Below, one piece after another: positions 1 to 8,606 of a DNA stretch of 64,000 bases (the stretch's first letter is position 1; every line of letters starts with the position of its first letter). The notes under the pieces were generated by a model. That model was not told where the DNA came from, ran no database searches, and saw only the letters and a list, made by a program, of their open reading frames with translations. This stretch comes from G963662905 sp963676725 (GTDB lineage Bacteria > Bacteroidota > Bacteroidia > Bacteroidales > WRLA01): NCBI GenBank assembly GCA_963676725.1, contig OY781463.1:1240001-1304000 (forward strand). The letters are read 5' to 3'. The position numbers and the translations under genes were made by a program.

Positions 1-10
1 CATAGTAATA

Positions 11-47
11 AAAAAGCCCGGATTTTTTGAAATTCGGGCTTTTTTTC
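11..47 (+). terminator. Rho-independent terminator of a gene upstream of the window
   Basis: The stem AAAAAGCCCG pairs with CGGGCTTTTT around an A/T-rich loop and is followed by a run of T. Because A-runs and T-runs flank it symmetrically, it could also stop transcription coming from the right, for example read-through past the tracrRNA. Confidence 0.7.
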
Positions 48-784
48 TGAGATGGCAGTTGATGATGGGTATTGCATTAATGCAGGGGAAGGGGTTGGTT
101 AGTAGTGGTTTGGGGATCGTTTTCCTAAATTTCTAATTGCAAGGCATTATATGCAACAATTAAGAGAAATAAATTTTCTATTATAAAAATTTGTTTCTCA
201 ATATTATTGTTCCTACATTTACAGTTCTTAAAACCAAAGAAACCAAAAATCATTTTTCCCCTAGGTGCTTTTTTGCTCAGGAGCGCTTACAGGGATGACG
301 TTCTTTAAAGAAATTGTGCTCGATGCACATGCTATTCTTGTATGGGATTTACAGTACTAACTGTTTCAATATTCAAATTGAAGCAGTAAATAAACTGATT
401 GACCGTAATTTTATAATGTGCTTTTGGCTCCCTACTTATACGACTGATAAGAAAGGAAATAGCTCACAATTTCTAATAAGGAAGAAATAAAATAAGGCTG
501 TCAATACAGTCTGATAGGACATATTGTTTTTCAAATGGAGCAAAAATGATTTTTCTACACAAGCCTATAATGCAATTTATAAGCAGCTGTTGTCCCCGCA
601 ATAGCATGAATGACTTATTATGCCGATATAATTTTAGGGAGTTTGAAAGTTGGGAGAATGGGAAGGGGTATAAAAAAATCAATGGCAAACAATGGGCAAT
701 AATTCTTTATGTATTGACAACTTGGCTTGATTCAATGAGAAGATCTTTGGCAAATTATATTAAATTTTCATGTTTGGTGCATAA
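48..784. other. Intergenic region without a supported gene
   Basis: About 740 bases upstream of the tracrRNA. Open frames exist, for example a 101-codon + frame at 546-851, but that frame runs through the tracrRNA on the other strand, has ordinary A/T-rich low-information composition and resembles no family I recognise. I see no repeat, tRNA or recognisable pseudogene here. Confidence 0.5.
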
Positions 785-877
785 AACAACGAACCTCATT
801 AACAATAATGCTAATGAGGCTCTGTATTTTAACCTTCGGTACACTTGCTAGGCAAGGCCCTTATTGTGATTTGATGT
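785..877 (-). ncRNA. tracrRNA of the type II-C CRISPR-Cas9 system
   Basis: This RNA pairs with the crRNA repeat and loads Cas9. On the + strand, 863-879 matches the first 17 bases of the CRISPR repeat at 14 positions. Two of the three differences (repeat positions 1 and 7) become G-U wobbles, so the minus-strand RNA can form an anti-repeat duplex of about 14 bp. Downstream on the minus strand follow a nexus-like hairpin (CTTGC-CTA-GCAAG, + coordinates 844-856) and a terminal stem CCTCATTA/TAATGAGG (792-819) followed by a T-rich tract. The predicted length is about 90 nt. The 5' end is placed from the promoter and could be off by several bases. The order anti-repeat, nexus, terminator hairpin is the standard tracrRNA layout. 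Confidence 0.82.
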
Positions 878-881
878 GAGG

Positions 882-913
882 CAAATATATAAAAAAATAA
901 TTAAATGAGCAAA
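882..913 (-). promoter_or_regulatory. Promoter of the tracrRNA, overlapping the cas9 start
   Basis: Read on the minus strand there is TTTG (913-910), a 20-base spacer, then TATATTTG (889-882). This is an exact match to the Bacteroidota consensus TTTG-N19-21-TAnnTTTG. The -33 element lies inside cas9 codons 2-3. The predicted start, roughly 874-878, coincides with the first pairing base of the anti-repeat. Confidence 0.7.
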
Positions 914-3900
914 ATTAAATTAGGATTAGACATTGGTACCAACAGCATTGGTTGGGCAATCCTTGAAAAAGAGGATGGACAATATAAATTTGTTGAGAAA
1001 TTTGATAAATCAGGGGATTTAATTCCTAGTCGTGGAAGTTATATTTTTCCAAAAGGAACAGAAGGCAATGAAAAGTCTAAAGCCGCAATACGTAGGGGAT
1101 TTAGAGGAGCTAGGCGAAGGATTGATCGTATACGTTTACGTAAAGTAGTGACACTTAAGGTTCTTGCACAATATGATTTGTGTCCGCCTTTTGATGAAGC
1201 AGAATTGAGTCAATGGAAAAATAAAAAGATATATCCTTGCGAGAATGAAACATTTATTGAGTGGCAAAGAACTGGAAAAAAAGGAGGGGATGCCAAAACA
1301 GAAAAAGTAAAACAGCCTTATTATTTAAGGCACATAGCTGCAACGCAGCCAGATTTGATGAGCTCTAAATATGGCAGATATCAATTAGGAAGAGCTTTTT
1401 ATCATCTGGCTCAAAGACGAGGCTATTTATCGAACAGTGAGGATGAACAGACTGATGATAGTTTAGAGCTTTTTAAAACGGCTGTTCTTGCACTTTCAGA
1501 AGAACAATCTACTTGCCTCAGTTTTAAGGAATCATTTTTAGTGATCGCAGATCAATATAAAGGCGATAAAAAGGTTAAGGCATTAACAACTAAAATAAAA
1601 GCACAACTTAGAAAAAATGTTGATTATAGTAAATTATTGATTTTCATTAATCAGGAGTTTAATAAAGAGGAGAACCTTGGTAAAGTTGCTAGCGGTATCC
1701 TGAAACTCACAAAACAAATTGAAGAAAGTGGCAAGCCTACACTGGGTAGTTATTTTTACTCAATATATAATACCGATAATGGTGGCCTAATAAGAAAGAT
1801 TAGAGGGGTTTATACACATCGAATTGAGCATTACTTAAAGGAATTTAACTATATATGTGATAAGCAAAATATTAATGGTGATTTAAGGGGTAAATTGTAC
1901 AATGCCATTTTTTATCAACGACCATTAAAAAGTCAAAAAGGATTAGTTGCAAAATGTACTTTGGAGCCCAAGAGGAAAAGGATAGCCATATCACATCCAC
2001 TTTTTGAAGAATTCCGAATGTGGGAATCGATTAATAGGATTAAAATAAAACGAGAAAGTGACCTTAGGTTAAGGCCGCTAGATAAGACTGAGAAGGAATT
2101 AATTTTATTAAAATTTAATCAGAAAACGGATGTGGAATTCGGGCAAATTGCGAGAATTTTAAGCAAAGGAAAGACTTACCGTTATTATAAAGACAAGGAA
2201 AATACAAAAGCGGAAATTATTTTTAATTTTCCCATGGATAAAACATTCTCTGCCTGTCCAACAATAAGTCAATTACGAAAAGTATTAGGACATGACCTTT
2301 ATGACAGTTTGGATTTTTTGAATACAAGCTCTAAAAAGGAGAAAGGGAAAGCACAGTCGAGCGTTGAAGATGTATGGCATTGCCTATTTACGGATTCTTT
2401 TGGAGCTAAGAGTAAATTTGACGGGAGAAAAGCATTTGCAAAGAAGCATTTAGCACTTGATGACGAAGGGGCTGAAAAGTTTGCCAGAATTCAAATTAAA
2501 AAGGGTTATGGGAGTTTGAGTAAATCTGCGATAAAGAAAATAATCCCGTTTCTGCAAGAAGGGGAATTGTATTCTCACGCTGTGTTTTTGGCCAATATTA
2601 GTGAAGTGATTGGGAGAAAACCATCTGAAGCTGATATTCCGCGGATAAAAAATGCTATAAAAGATGCCATTGAACATCATAAAGATGAAAAAGGGGTAAA
2701 TGCAGTTGTTAATAATTATATCGAAAAATATAAGTACAATAAAGATAGTTTGGGGGATGACCCTATAAGTATCAGAAGCCATAAAAATTCTATCTATCAA
2801 GAGATGGAAGATTGGTATTCTAAAGAATGGTTAAATGGGCTTACCGAAGAAAAAAATAAATTACTGCTGAATACAATATGGCTAAAATTTAAACAACAAG
2901 TTTATGGGAAACGGTCAAAAGACATTGAGTTTGTTGGCTCAACAACAATTCCGAAATTTATTGAAAAAGAGCTAAAAAGGGTTTTTCCTAAAGATGAAAT
3001 CTTTGTAGGAAAGCTGTTTCACCCCTCTGCTATTGAAGCTTATCCAAAAGCAATTGATAAGCTTGGTAATCCTGTTATTAGCTCTATAAAAAATCCGGTG
3101 TTTTATAAAGCCATGTTCCAGATCAGAAGATTGATTAATAAATTAATTGAGGAGGGTATGGTTGATAAGGATACAGAAGTTGTCGTCGAAATGGCTCGTG
3201 AAATTAATAGTGCCAGCTATCGTTTAGCATTGGATACATACAATAAAGAGCAACAAGTGCTAAGGGAATGGGCGAGAAATAAAATTATTGATTGCTACGA
3301 AAAAGAGTTGCGAAAAAAGATAAAAGAGCCAACTAATGAGGATGTTACTAAGTATATACTCTATTGTGAACAAAGAGGAAAGTGTATTTATACTGGTGAG
3401 GAAATTACACCTCGTCAGATATTTACAGATCAAAAGTTCGACATCGAACATACTATACCCCGTAGTAAATGTAATGATAATGCATTGAGTAATAAAACCC
3501 TCACAGATTCCCAATTTAATAGAGATATTAAACGGGATATGCTGCCGGCAAATATTAGTGATGATTATAATGGGAGGCATATCGACGGTGAAAGTATTAT
3601 CCTAAATAGAGATAATTGGTTAAGGACATGTTCTGTGTCAGTTAAAAATAAAAACGTCGAATTTAATGTTAGCCTAAGTAGCTTAAAAGAAGCATGTAAG
3701 AGATATAAAAATGCAGCAAAAGCTACATCCGATGAAAATGCACACAATGAAATTATGGTGAAATTTCATCTTGCAAAAATGAAGTATGACTATCTGTGGG
3801 ATAAGTATAAGCGTTTTGAAATAGAGGAGGTTACGTCCAGATTTACGAATGCTAATCTTGTTGATACCAGAATTATTACTAAGTACGCAAGAGCCTATCT

Positions 3901-5125
3901 GAATTCGTATTTTAATAAAGTATATGTTGTTAATGGCAAGATTACGGACACTTTGCGAAAAATATGGGGTTTGCAGGGCGAGTATGAAGAAAAAGACCGC
4001 AGTAACCATATCCACCACTGCATTGATGCTGTAACAGTTGCTTGTATTGAACGAGGGACTGTCAACCGAATTTCAGAAGCCTACCATAATTATGAGACGG
4101 AGTATTTTAATGGTAATGAAAGTGCAAGGATTCCAATGAGGGAACCAATGGAAAATTTTGTTGCCCGTATGAAGGAATTACATAAAGATGTCTTTATATA
4201 TCACCATAAATTTGATAGAATACAGCCTTTGCTGGAAGAGCAAAAGAAGGATAATCCGGTAAAATTAAATCTAAGGGGAGCACTTAATAGGCCTAATCCA
4301 TATGGGCAAATTGTGAAAAACGATGAAAAAGTTTTCGTTCAGAGGCACAGTATTACTAATTTAAGGGAAAAAGATATTCATGATATTATTGATGAAACCA
4401 TTAAGGAGCGTATTATCGATTTGATTCAAGATAAGGAACTAAAAAAGTACGTTGTTGATGGAGTTTTAAGATTACCCGAATATACTTATACAGATGCAAC
4501 AGGCAAAATCCGGATTTTAAAGGAAATGATTCTTAAGAAAATCCGCTTAAAAGCATATTCGCAAAATCAGTATGCATTAAAGAAATATAGGCAGATTGAT
4601 CTTTCACAAAAAAAGCACAAGCAAGACTATTTTGTTCTTAAAGAGAAAAATTCTAATTATAGAACAATTATATTTGGTGATCTAAATCCCTGTATACAAA
4701 ATGAGAGAATAAAATTTATTAATAGGGATAGTGTCCTTATAAATACGTACAATATAGTTAAAGGTGGATTTCCGGTTTATCCCGAGCTGCCTGAATTGTT
4801 TTCAATAAAAGAGGGGGATATGTTCGTCGTTTTTAATCGACACACCGAAGAGGTTAATTGGGATGATAAACAGGAGCTGCAAAAAAGATTATTTAAAAGT
4901 GTAAAATTTAATGAGAAAGGTGTTTTAGTATTCGAACGGCATAATTATGCCCTTGGCGATGTTGATCATGCCAAAGCGGTATCCGATGAAAATTTATTAA
5001 AGCCGGACGGTTTCGTGCTACGAAGGAGTCCTACTACTTTGATGGCAATACCTGTTACCATTGATGCTTTAGGACGAATTGATGTGAAATCCTCAAAGGA
5101 GTTTATTGAAAAATATTCAGATTAG
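905..5125 (+). CDS. cas9: CRISPR-associated endonuclease Cas9, type II-C
   Basis: RNA-guided DNA endonuclease of 1406 aa, within the long Bacteroidota II-C group. RuvC-I is at the N terminus (LGLDIGTNSIGW, catalytic D9). It is followed by an arginine-rich bridge helix (RRGFRGARRRIDR, about residues 60-75) and the recognition lobe. RuvC-II is at VVVEMAR with E762. The HNH domain has FDIEHTIPRS with H849 and the later Asn N872. RuvC-III has HHCIDA with H1038 and D1041. All catalytic positions known from SpCas9 (D10, E762, H840, N863, H983, D986) therefore have counterparts and the enzyme should be active. The C-terminal 300 residues should hold the PAM-interacting domain. The start follows an A/T-rich leader only about 30 bases from the divergent tracrRNA start. 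There is no csn2 or cas4 in the locus, which supports subtype II-C. Confidence 0.97.
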   Translation: MSKIKLGLDIGTNSIGWAILEKEDGQYKFVEKFDKSGDLIPSRGSYIFPKGTEGNEKSKAAIRRGFRGARRRIDRIRLRKVVTLKVLAQYDLCPPFDEAELSQWKNKKIYPCENETFIEWQRTGKKGGDAKTEKVKQPYYLRHIAATQPDLMSSKYGRYQLGRAFYHLAQRRGYLSNSEDEQTDDSLELFKTAVLALSEEQSTCLSFKESFLVIADQYKGDKKVKALTTKIKAQLRKNVDYSKLLIFINQEFNKEENLGKVASGILKLTKQIEESGKPTLGSYFYSIYNTDNGGLIRKIRGVYTHRIEHYLKEFNYICDKQNINGDLRGKLYNAIFYQRPLKSQKGLVAKCTLEPKRKRIAISHPLFEEFRMWESINRIKIKRESDLRLRPLDKTEKELILLKFNQKTDVEFGQIARILSKGKTYRYYKDKENTKAEIIFNFPMDKTFSACPTISQLRKVLGHDLYDSLDFLNTSSKKEKGKAQSSVEDVWHCLFTDSFGAKSKFDGRKAFAKKHLALDDEGAEKFARIQIKKGYGSLSKSAIKKIIPFLQEGELYSHAVFLANISEVIGRKPSEADIPRIKNAIKDAIEHHKDEKGVNAVVNNYIEKYKYNKDSLGDDPISIRSHKNSIYQEMEDWYSKEWLNGLTEEKNKLLLNTIWLKFKQQVYGKRSKDIEFVGSTTIPKFIEKELKRVFPKDEIFVGKLFHPSAIEAYPKAIDKLGNPVISSIKNPVFYKAMFQIRRLINKLIEEGMVDKDTEVVVEMAREINSASYRLALDTYNKEQQVLREWARNKIIDCYEKELRKKIKEPTNEDVTKYILYCEQRGKCIYTGEEITPRQIFTDQKFDIEHTIPRSKCNDNALSNKTLTDSQFNRDIKRDMLPANISDDYNGRHIDGESIILNRDNWLRTCSVSVKNKNVEFNVSLSSLKEACKRYKNAAKATSDENAHNEIMVKFHLAKMKYDYLWDKYKRFEIEEVTSRFTNANLVDTRIITKYARAYLNSYFNKVYVVNGKITDTLRKIWGLQGEYEEKDRSNHIHHCIDAVTVACIERGTVNRISEAYHNYETEYFNGNESARIPMREPMENFVARMKELHKDVFIYHHKFDRIQPLLEEQKKDNPVKLNLRGALNRPNPYGQIVKNDEKVFVQRHSITNLREKDIHDIIDETIKERIIDLIQDKELKKYVVDGVLRLPEYTYTDATGKIRILKEMILKKIRLKAYSQNQYALKKYRQIDLSQKKHKQDYFVLKEKNSNYRTIIFGDLNPCIQNERIKFINRDSVLINTYNIVKGGFPVYPELPELFSIKEGDMFVVFNRHTEEVNWDDKQELQKRLFKSVKFNEKGVLVFERHNYALGDVDHAKAVSDENLLKPDGFVLRRSPTTLMAIPVTIDALGRIDVKSSKEFIEKYSD

Positions 5126-5274
5126 TGATTTTTGTTAAATGAATTAGTGCCTTAATGGTATTTGAAGATTTTATGTTTAGGAATAACAGGAAGGCTAGCA
5201 GGACTATAAATGTATGCTTATATAGCTTTTCTCACCTTATAGGCTCAATTAATTCTGAGAATAGAGTGCCTCCC

Positions 5275-5475
5275 TAACGGTATGATGCGCTTTCCTTATG
5301 GAATAGTCGGTGTTTCCATCGGTTTGAACCACTTTCCTGCTGGAATGAAGTGAGCCCATATAGTAGGGGAGGTGTTCCTTTTGAAATGAAGCGTTTTCTT
5401 ATCGGTTTAATACGCTATCCTATTGGAATGGAGTAGAGGTCCGAAGGTATGAAGGGCTTTCCTACTAGTTTGGTG
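5275..5475. repeat. Degenerate tandem repeats with a 21-bp phase between cas9 and the 218-aa gene
   Basis: About nine imperfect units of 20-22 bp. The clearest share TTCC-N4-GGAATGAA, for example at 5292, 5334 and 5417; the last two bases of the GGAA half vary in other units (5375, 5459). Spacings between these clearest units are 42, 41, 42 and 42, with more diverged half-units between them. Twenty-one bases are seven codons: short stretches translate to a heptad like F-P-x-G-(M/I/L)-x-x, but stops and a one-base phase slip interrupt every frame, so it is not a present-day gene. Each unit also contains a small TTCC/GGAA dyad. It may be a decayed repeat gene, an RNA element or a protein-binding array. 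I cannot tell which. Confidence 0.6.
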
Positions 5476-5544
5476 TGTGTTTTGAATAATAAAGATTCTG
5501 TAGTTATTTTTTAGCGATGCATTAATAAACAAATATTAGTAAAA

Positions 5545-6201
5545 ATGAGTACAATTAAAATCAACAAAAAGGACATCCTGCTAAAGGCAGGCATGAGAAT
5601 CAATAACAGTTTGAGCGATGAACAAATAAAGAATGTTGTAGCCCTATTTGGCTATCCCGAAGAAAAATTGCTCGAAGGTAAAGCATTACTTACCGCAGCC
5701 GATAACCTTTATGAAGCACAAATTAAAGAATACGGTGATGTGGATGCTGCACAGGAAAATTATAAAACGCTGAAGCAGCAGGCCCATAAAAATTATATGA
5801 GGCATTTAACTATTGCTCGTATTGTTTTTAAGAATAATGTGCAAGCGCAAACAACCCTCCAGATTAATGGACGCAGGTCTTCTACTGTAAGTGGATGGAT
5901 AAAGCAATGCAGTAATTTTTATCATGCTTTGTTGGCGAAGCCCGATTGGATTGCATTAATGGCTGCTTATGGCCAAACTCAGGAGAACCTTGCTTCTGTT
6001 TTACAGGATATTGATGCTGTGATGCTAGCAGCAGAAACTGTGAACAAAGAAAAAGGTGATGCGCAAAATGCAACAGCTGTCCGTGACCAGAAATTCGAAG
6101 AGCTGGTTGAATGGCTTTCAGACTATGAGCAAATCGCTCGTATCGCACTGGCGGAAACACCTCAACTCCTCGAAAAATTGGGGATAGTGGTGAAATCTTA
6201 A
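5545..6201 (+). CDS. Conserved hypothetical helical protein (218 aa) inside the CRISPR-cas locus
   Basis: Function unknown. The protein is soluble, apparently all-helical and without signal peptide or membrane segment. It is rich in Ala, Leu, Lys and Gln with heptad-like stretches, so a helical bundle or coiled coil is likely. Visible landmarks are an N-terminal lysine-rich start, INGRRSSTVSGWIKQ in the middle (about residues 105-120) and a C-terminal part NKEKGDAQNAT...EWLSDYEQIARIAL ending in a proline-containing tail. From memory it resembles a conserved hypothetical family present in several copies in some bacterial genomes. That is recall, not a search result. It sits between cas9 and cas1 on the same strand, preceded by the 21-bp repeats and followed 82 bp later by a RAYT transposase. 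It is not a known Cas family (not Csn2 or Cas4). Confidence 0.75.
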   Translation: MSTIKINKKDILLKAGMRINNSLSDEQIKNVVALFGYPEEKLLEGKALLTAADNLYEAQIKEYGDVDAAQENYKTLKQQAHKNYMRHLTIARIVFKNNVQAQTTLQINGRRSSTVSGWIKQCSNFYHALLAKPDWIALMAAYGQTQENLASVLQDIDAVMLAAETVNKEKGDAQNATAVRDQKFEELVEWLSDYEQIARIALAETPQLLEKLGIVVKS

Positions 6202-6228
6202 GTTGAGGTCTGAAATTTTCCAACGTTT

Positions 6229-6266
6229 GATAACTTTCCCAAAGTTTTTATTTTGGTAGAGTTATC
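6229..6266. repeat. REP-like palindrome upstream of the RAYT gene
   Basis: The hairpin has outer stem GATAACT/AGTTATC and inner stem CCAAA/TTTGG. It shares the string AACTTTCCCAAAGTT with the palindrome at 6937-6977, in the same orientation. It lies 17 bases upstream of the transposase start, as expected for a REP that is the substrate of an adjacent RAYT. Confidence 0.6.
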
Positions 6267-6283
6267 AGTAAATAACATCGCTT

Positions 6284-6910
6284 ATGGAACCACTTTTGCC
6301 TGACGCTTATTACCATATCTATAATCGTGCGAACGGGGACGAGCTTGTTTTTAAGGAGAAAGAAAATTATCGCTTTTTTCTCGAAAAGTATGTAAAATTC
6401 ATCCATCCAATTGCTGATACTATGGTATATTGTTTTATGCCCAATCATTTTCATTTAATAATTAATGTGCACGATTTTGATAGACTTGAAATTGCTTTAG
6501 GAAATCAAACAAGCTTTGCAAAAGGGTATATGTCGCTTACAGATTATCAAGAAAAAGAAAAGGCTTTGTCGAAATATGTCAGTAAGCAGTTTTCAAATTT
6601 ATTTAGTTCTTATGCTCAGGCTTTTAACCGTATGTATGGCAGGATGGGCAGTCTTTTTATGAGAAATTTTAAACGTAAGAGGATCGGTGATGAAAAATAT
6701 TTCATAGACTGTGTACGCTATATTCATAATAATCCTGTGAACCATGGTTTTGTTGAAAAGCCAGAGCAGTGGGAATATTCATCTTATAATATTTATTTGT
6801 TAAAGGGAAAAACATTTATAAAGAAAGGGGCAGTGCTTGAACGTTTTGGAGGGCTGCGTAATTTTAAGTTCTACCACCTTGCAAGCGATAAAGGAGACTT
6901 TAAATTGTAG
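6284..6910 (+). CDS. REP-associated tyrosine (HUH, Y1) transposase, RAYT/IS200-like
   Basis: Predicted single-strand DNA transposase of 208 aa that nicks and joins REP hairpins through a 5'-phosphotyrosine. The N-terminal YYHIYNRA motif, the HUH-type metal motif MPNHFHLII (H55 and H57), the GSLFMRNFKRK stretch and the C-terminal YIHNNPVNHGF...WEYSSY block are the usual signature order of this family. The catalytic tyrosine is probably in the helix around 139-146 (Y139 or Y146, not resolved by eye). The length is typical and the frame is intact, so it may be active. REP-like palindromes lie 17 bases upstream and 26 bases downstream. There is no larger IS end or partner tnpB. It is inserted between cas9 and cas1, co-directional with them, so it is presumably cotranscribed or read through. 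Confidence 0.9.
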   Translation: MEPLLPDAYYHIYNRANGDELVFKEKENYRFFLEKYVKFIHPIADTMVYCFMPNHFHLIINVHDFDRLEIALGNQTSFAKGYMSLTDYQEKEKALSKYVSKQFSNLFSSYAQAFNRMYGRMGSLFMRNFKRKRIGDEKYFIDCVRYIHNNPVNHGFVEKPEQWEYSSYNIYLLKGKTFIKKGAVLERFGGLRNFKFYHLASDKGDFKL

Positions 6911-6936
6911 TCTATTGGATGTTATTTTCTCAAAGA

Positions 6937-6977
6937 TTTCAACTTTCCCAAAGTTCCAAACTTTGGAGAAGTTGAAA
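6937..6977. repeat. REP-like palindrome between the RAYT gene and cas1
   Basis: Long hairpin with arms TTTCAACTT/AAGTTGAAA and CCAAAGTT/AACTTTGG separated by a two-base internal mismatch, with a loop of about three bases. The core AACTTTCCCAAAGTT repeats the upstream palindrome. The hairpin is 25 bases before the cas1 start and has no T-run, so it is not a convincing terminator. It might still attenuate or stabilise the cas1-cas2 transcript. Confidence 0.65.
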
Positions 6978-7002
6978 TAGAATAAAAATAAAATCATCTA
7001 CG

Positions 7003-7914
7003 ATGTTAAAACGCACACTATTTTTTTCAAAGCCCTATTACTTATCGCTAAAATACGATCAATTGCTTATTCACCCAAAAGATTTTGATGGTATGCCTGA
7101 GGGTGATAATAAGATGCAAAGTGTGCCTATTGAAGACATTGGGTTTATCATATTGGAACATCCGCAAATTAGCTTTACCCTTAGATTGGCTGAGCATCTA
7201 AGTTCCAATAATGTTGCAGTTGTGCTTTGTGACAGCAAGCATATGCCCGCATCAATGTTACTGCCTCTCGAATCTCATCATATTCAGGGGGAGCTTTATA
7301 GGCATCAGATTGCTGCATCAATTCCATTAAAAAAGAATTTATGGAAACAAACTATTGAATCAAAGATTTTAAATCAGTCCCGGCTATTAGATCTATTAGG
7401 AATAAATAGCAAGGGCTTGCGAAATATTGCAGCGAATGTAAAAAGTGGAGATGCTGATAATAGGGAAGGCTTTGCTGCAAGGCTTTATTGGCAAGCTATT
7501 TTGGGGAAAGATTTTGTTCGTGATCGGTATGGTAAGCCTCCCAATCATTTTTTGAATTATGGGTATATCTTACTGCGTGCTGCTGTGGCCCGGGCAATTG
7601 TAGGTAGTGGTTTGCTTGCAACTTTAGGTATTCATCATCGTAATCGTTATAATGCTTTTTGTTTGGCCGATGATATCATGGAACCCTATAGGCCATGGGT
7701 TGATCGGCTTGTACTTGATTTATGTGAACGATATCCGGATGCTCAAAAGTTGTCGATTGAACAAAAATCGGATTTGTTGAAGCTTTTTGTAGAGGATGTT
7801 CGAGTGGGCGGGCTGAAGCGGCCTTTAATGCTTGCCCTTTCGCAAACTACAGCTTCCTTAGCAAGATGCTTTACCGGTGAAGCACGTAAAATATCCTACC
7901 CAATATTTGAGTGA
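7003..7914 (+). CDS. cas1: CRISPR-associated endonuclease Cas1, type II
   Basis: Integrase subunit of the Cas1-Cas2 adaptation complex that inserts new spacers at the leader end of the array. It has 303 aa, the usual length for type II Cas1. The conserved metal-binding positions are visible: E155 in NREGFAARLYW, His in GIHHRNRYN (211/212) and an acidic residue in ADDIMEPYRPW (E227). The start is the first ATG after the REP hairpin, and nothing upstream in the frame argues for a longer protein. The stop codon precedes the cas2 ATG by one base, so the two are translationally coupled. The frame is intact and the adaptation module should be functional. Confidence 0.96.
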   Translation: MLKRTLFFSKPYYLSLKYDQLLIHPKDFDGMPEGDNKMQSVPIEDIGFIILEHPQISFTLRLAEHLSSNNVAVVLCDSKHMPASMLLPLESHHIQGELYRHQIAASIPLKKNLWKQTIESKILNQSRLLDLLGINSKGLRNIAANVKSGDADNREGFAARLYWQAILGKDFVRDRYGKPPNHFLNYGYILLRAAVARAIVGSGLLATLGIHHRNRYNAFCLADDIMEPYRPWVDRLVLDLCERYPDAQKLSIEQKSDLLKLFVEDVRVGGLKRPLMLALSQTTASLARCFTGEARKISYPIFE

Positions 7915-7915
7915 A

Positions 7916-8254
7916 ATGCAGCAAAACCGTTTAAATGCCTATCATATTATGTGGTTATTTGTTTTTTTTGACCTGCCAGTTCAAAATAAGAAAGAGCGCC
8001 GCGATGCCACTATTTTCCGAAAAAATTTATTGAAGGACGGCTTTTGTATGATGCAGTTTTCGGTTTATATACGTCACTGTGCCAGTAAGGAGAGTGCTGA
8101 AGTTCATATAAAAAGGGTCAAGGCATTTATTCCTGCAAAGGGGCAGGTCAGCATTCTTTCAGTAACGGATAAGCAGTATGGGAATATATTTAATTTTTGG
8201 GGCAGAAAAAGCAACCCCTTGCGCGAAGGGCCAAAACAGCTCGAATTATTTTAA
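7916..8254 (+). CDS. cas2: CRISPR-associated endoribonuclease/adaptation protein Cas2
   Basis: Cas2 forms the dimer core of the Cas1-Cas2 spacer integrase. I place the start at 7916 (MQQNRLNAYHIMW), one base after the cas1 stop. An in-frame ATG at 7877 would add 13 residues inside cas1, and Bacteroidota II-C Cas2 proteins normally begin with an N-R-(F/L)-N-A-Y-like sequence close to the start. The result is 112 aa, typical for the family. The first strand ends in FFDLPV with the conserved Asp. KDGFCMMQFSVYIRHC and the C-terminal LELF are characteristic of II-C Cas2. Confidence 0.95.
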   Translation: MQQNRLNAYHIMWLFVFFDLPVQNKKERRDATIFRKNLLKDGFCMMQFSVYIRHCASKESAEVHIKRVKAFIPAKGQVSILSVTDKQYGNIFNFWGRKSNPLREGPKQLELF

Positions 8255-8606
8255 TTGCCTTAAATGAACGAAGTTTTTTTTTCGATTCAAACGTTTCATG
8301 CTTTGGGATTGTCGATAAAAAGAAAAAGCGAAAAAAAAAGGATACTTAGGTAGTGTAAAGTGAAAGGTATTAAAGGCCTATATTCATAAATAAAGAGGTA
8401 AAGCATTAAAAGAGACTTTCTGGTTTTGAAATTAAAAATGGAAATAGTATTTTTGATGCAGCATTAAGTTCATTGACATCTTGTTTTAGGATTCAAATAG
8501 AAAAAGAATTTTTTTCATTAAACTACTTCCCGGATAGGGAAATGTGTTTTTTTGTATTCCAATAACTGTTGTAAATGCAGTCTGGCAGCGAGAATGCGCC
8601 TACTTG
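8255..8606 (+). promoter_or_regulatory. Probable CRISPR leader
   Basis: A/T-rich, non-coding stretch of 352 bases between cas2 and the first repeat. It is placed here rather than at the far end because the repeat farthest from cas2 is the degenerate one, and new spacers enter next to the leader. I could not find a full TTTG-N19-21-TAnnTTTG promoter reading into the array, so the exact pre-crRNA start is not assigned. Confidence 0.65.

Noticed and set aside
546..851. 101-codon + frame upstream of cas9
   Set aside because: It overlaps the tracrRNA on the other strand and has no family resemblance or plausible promoter.
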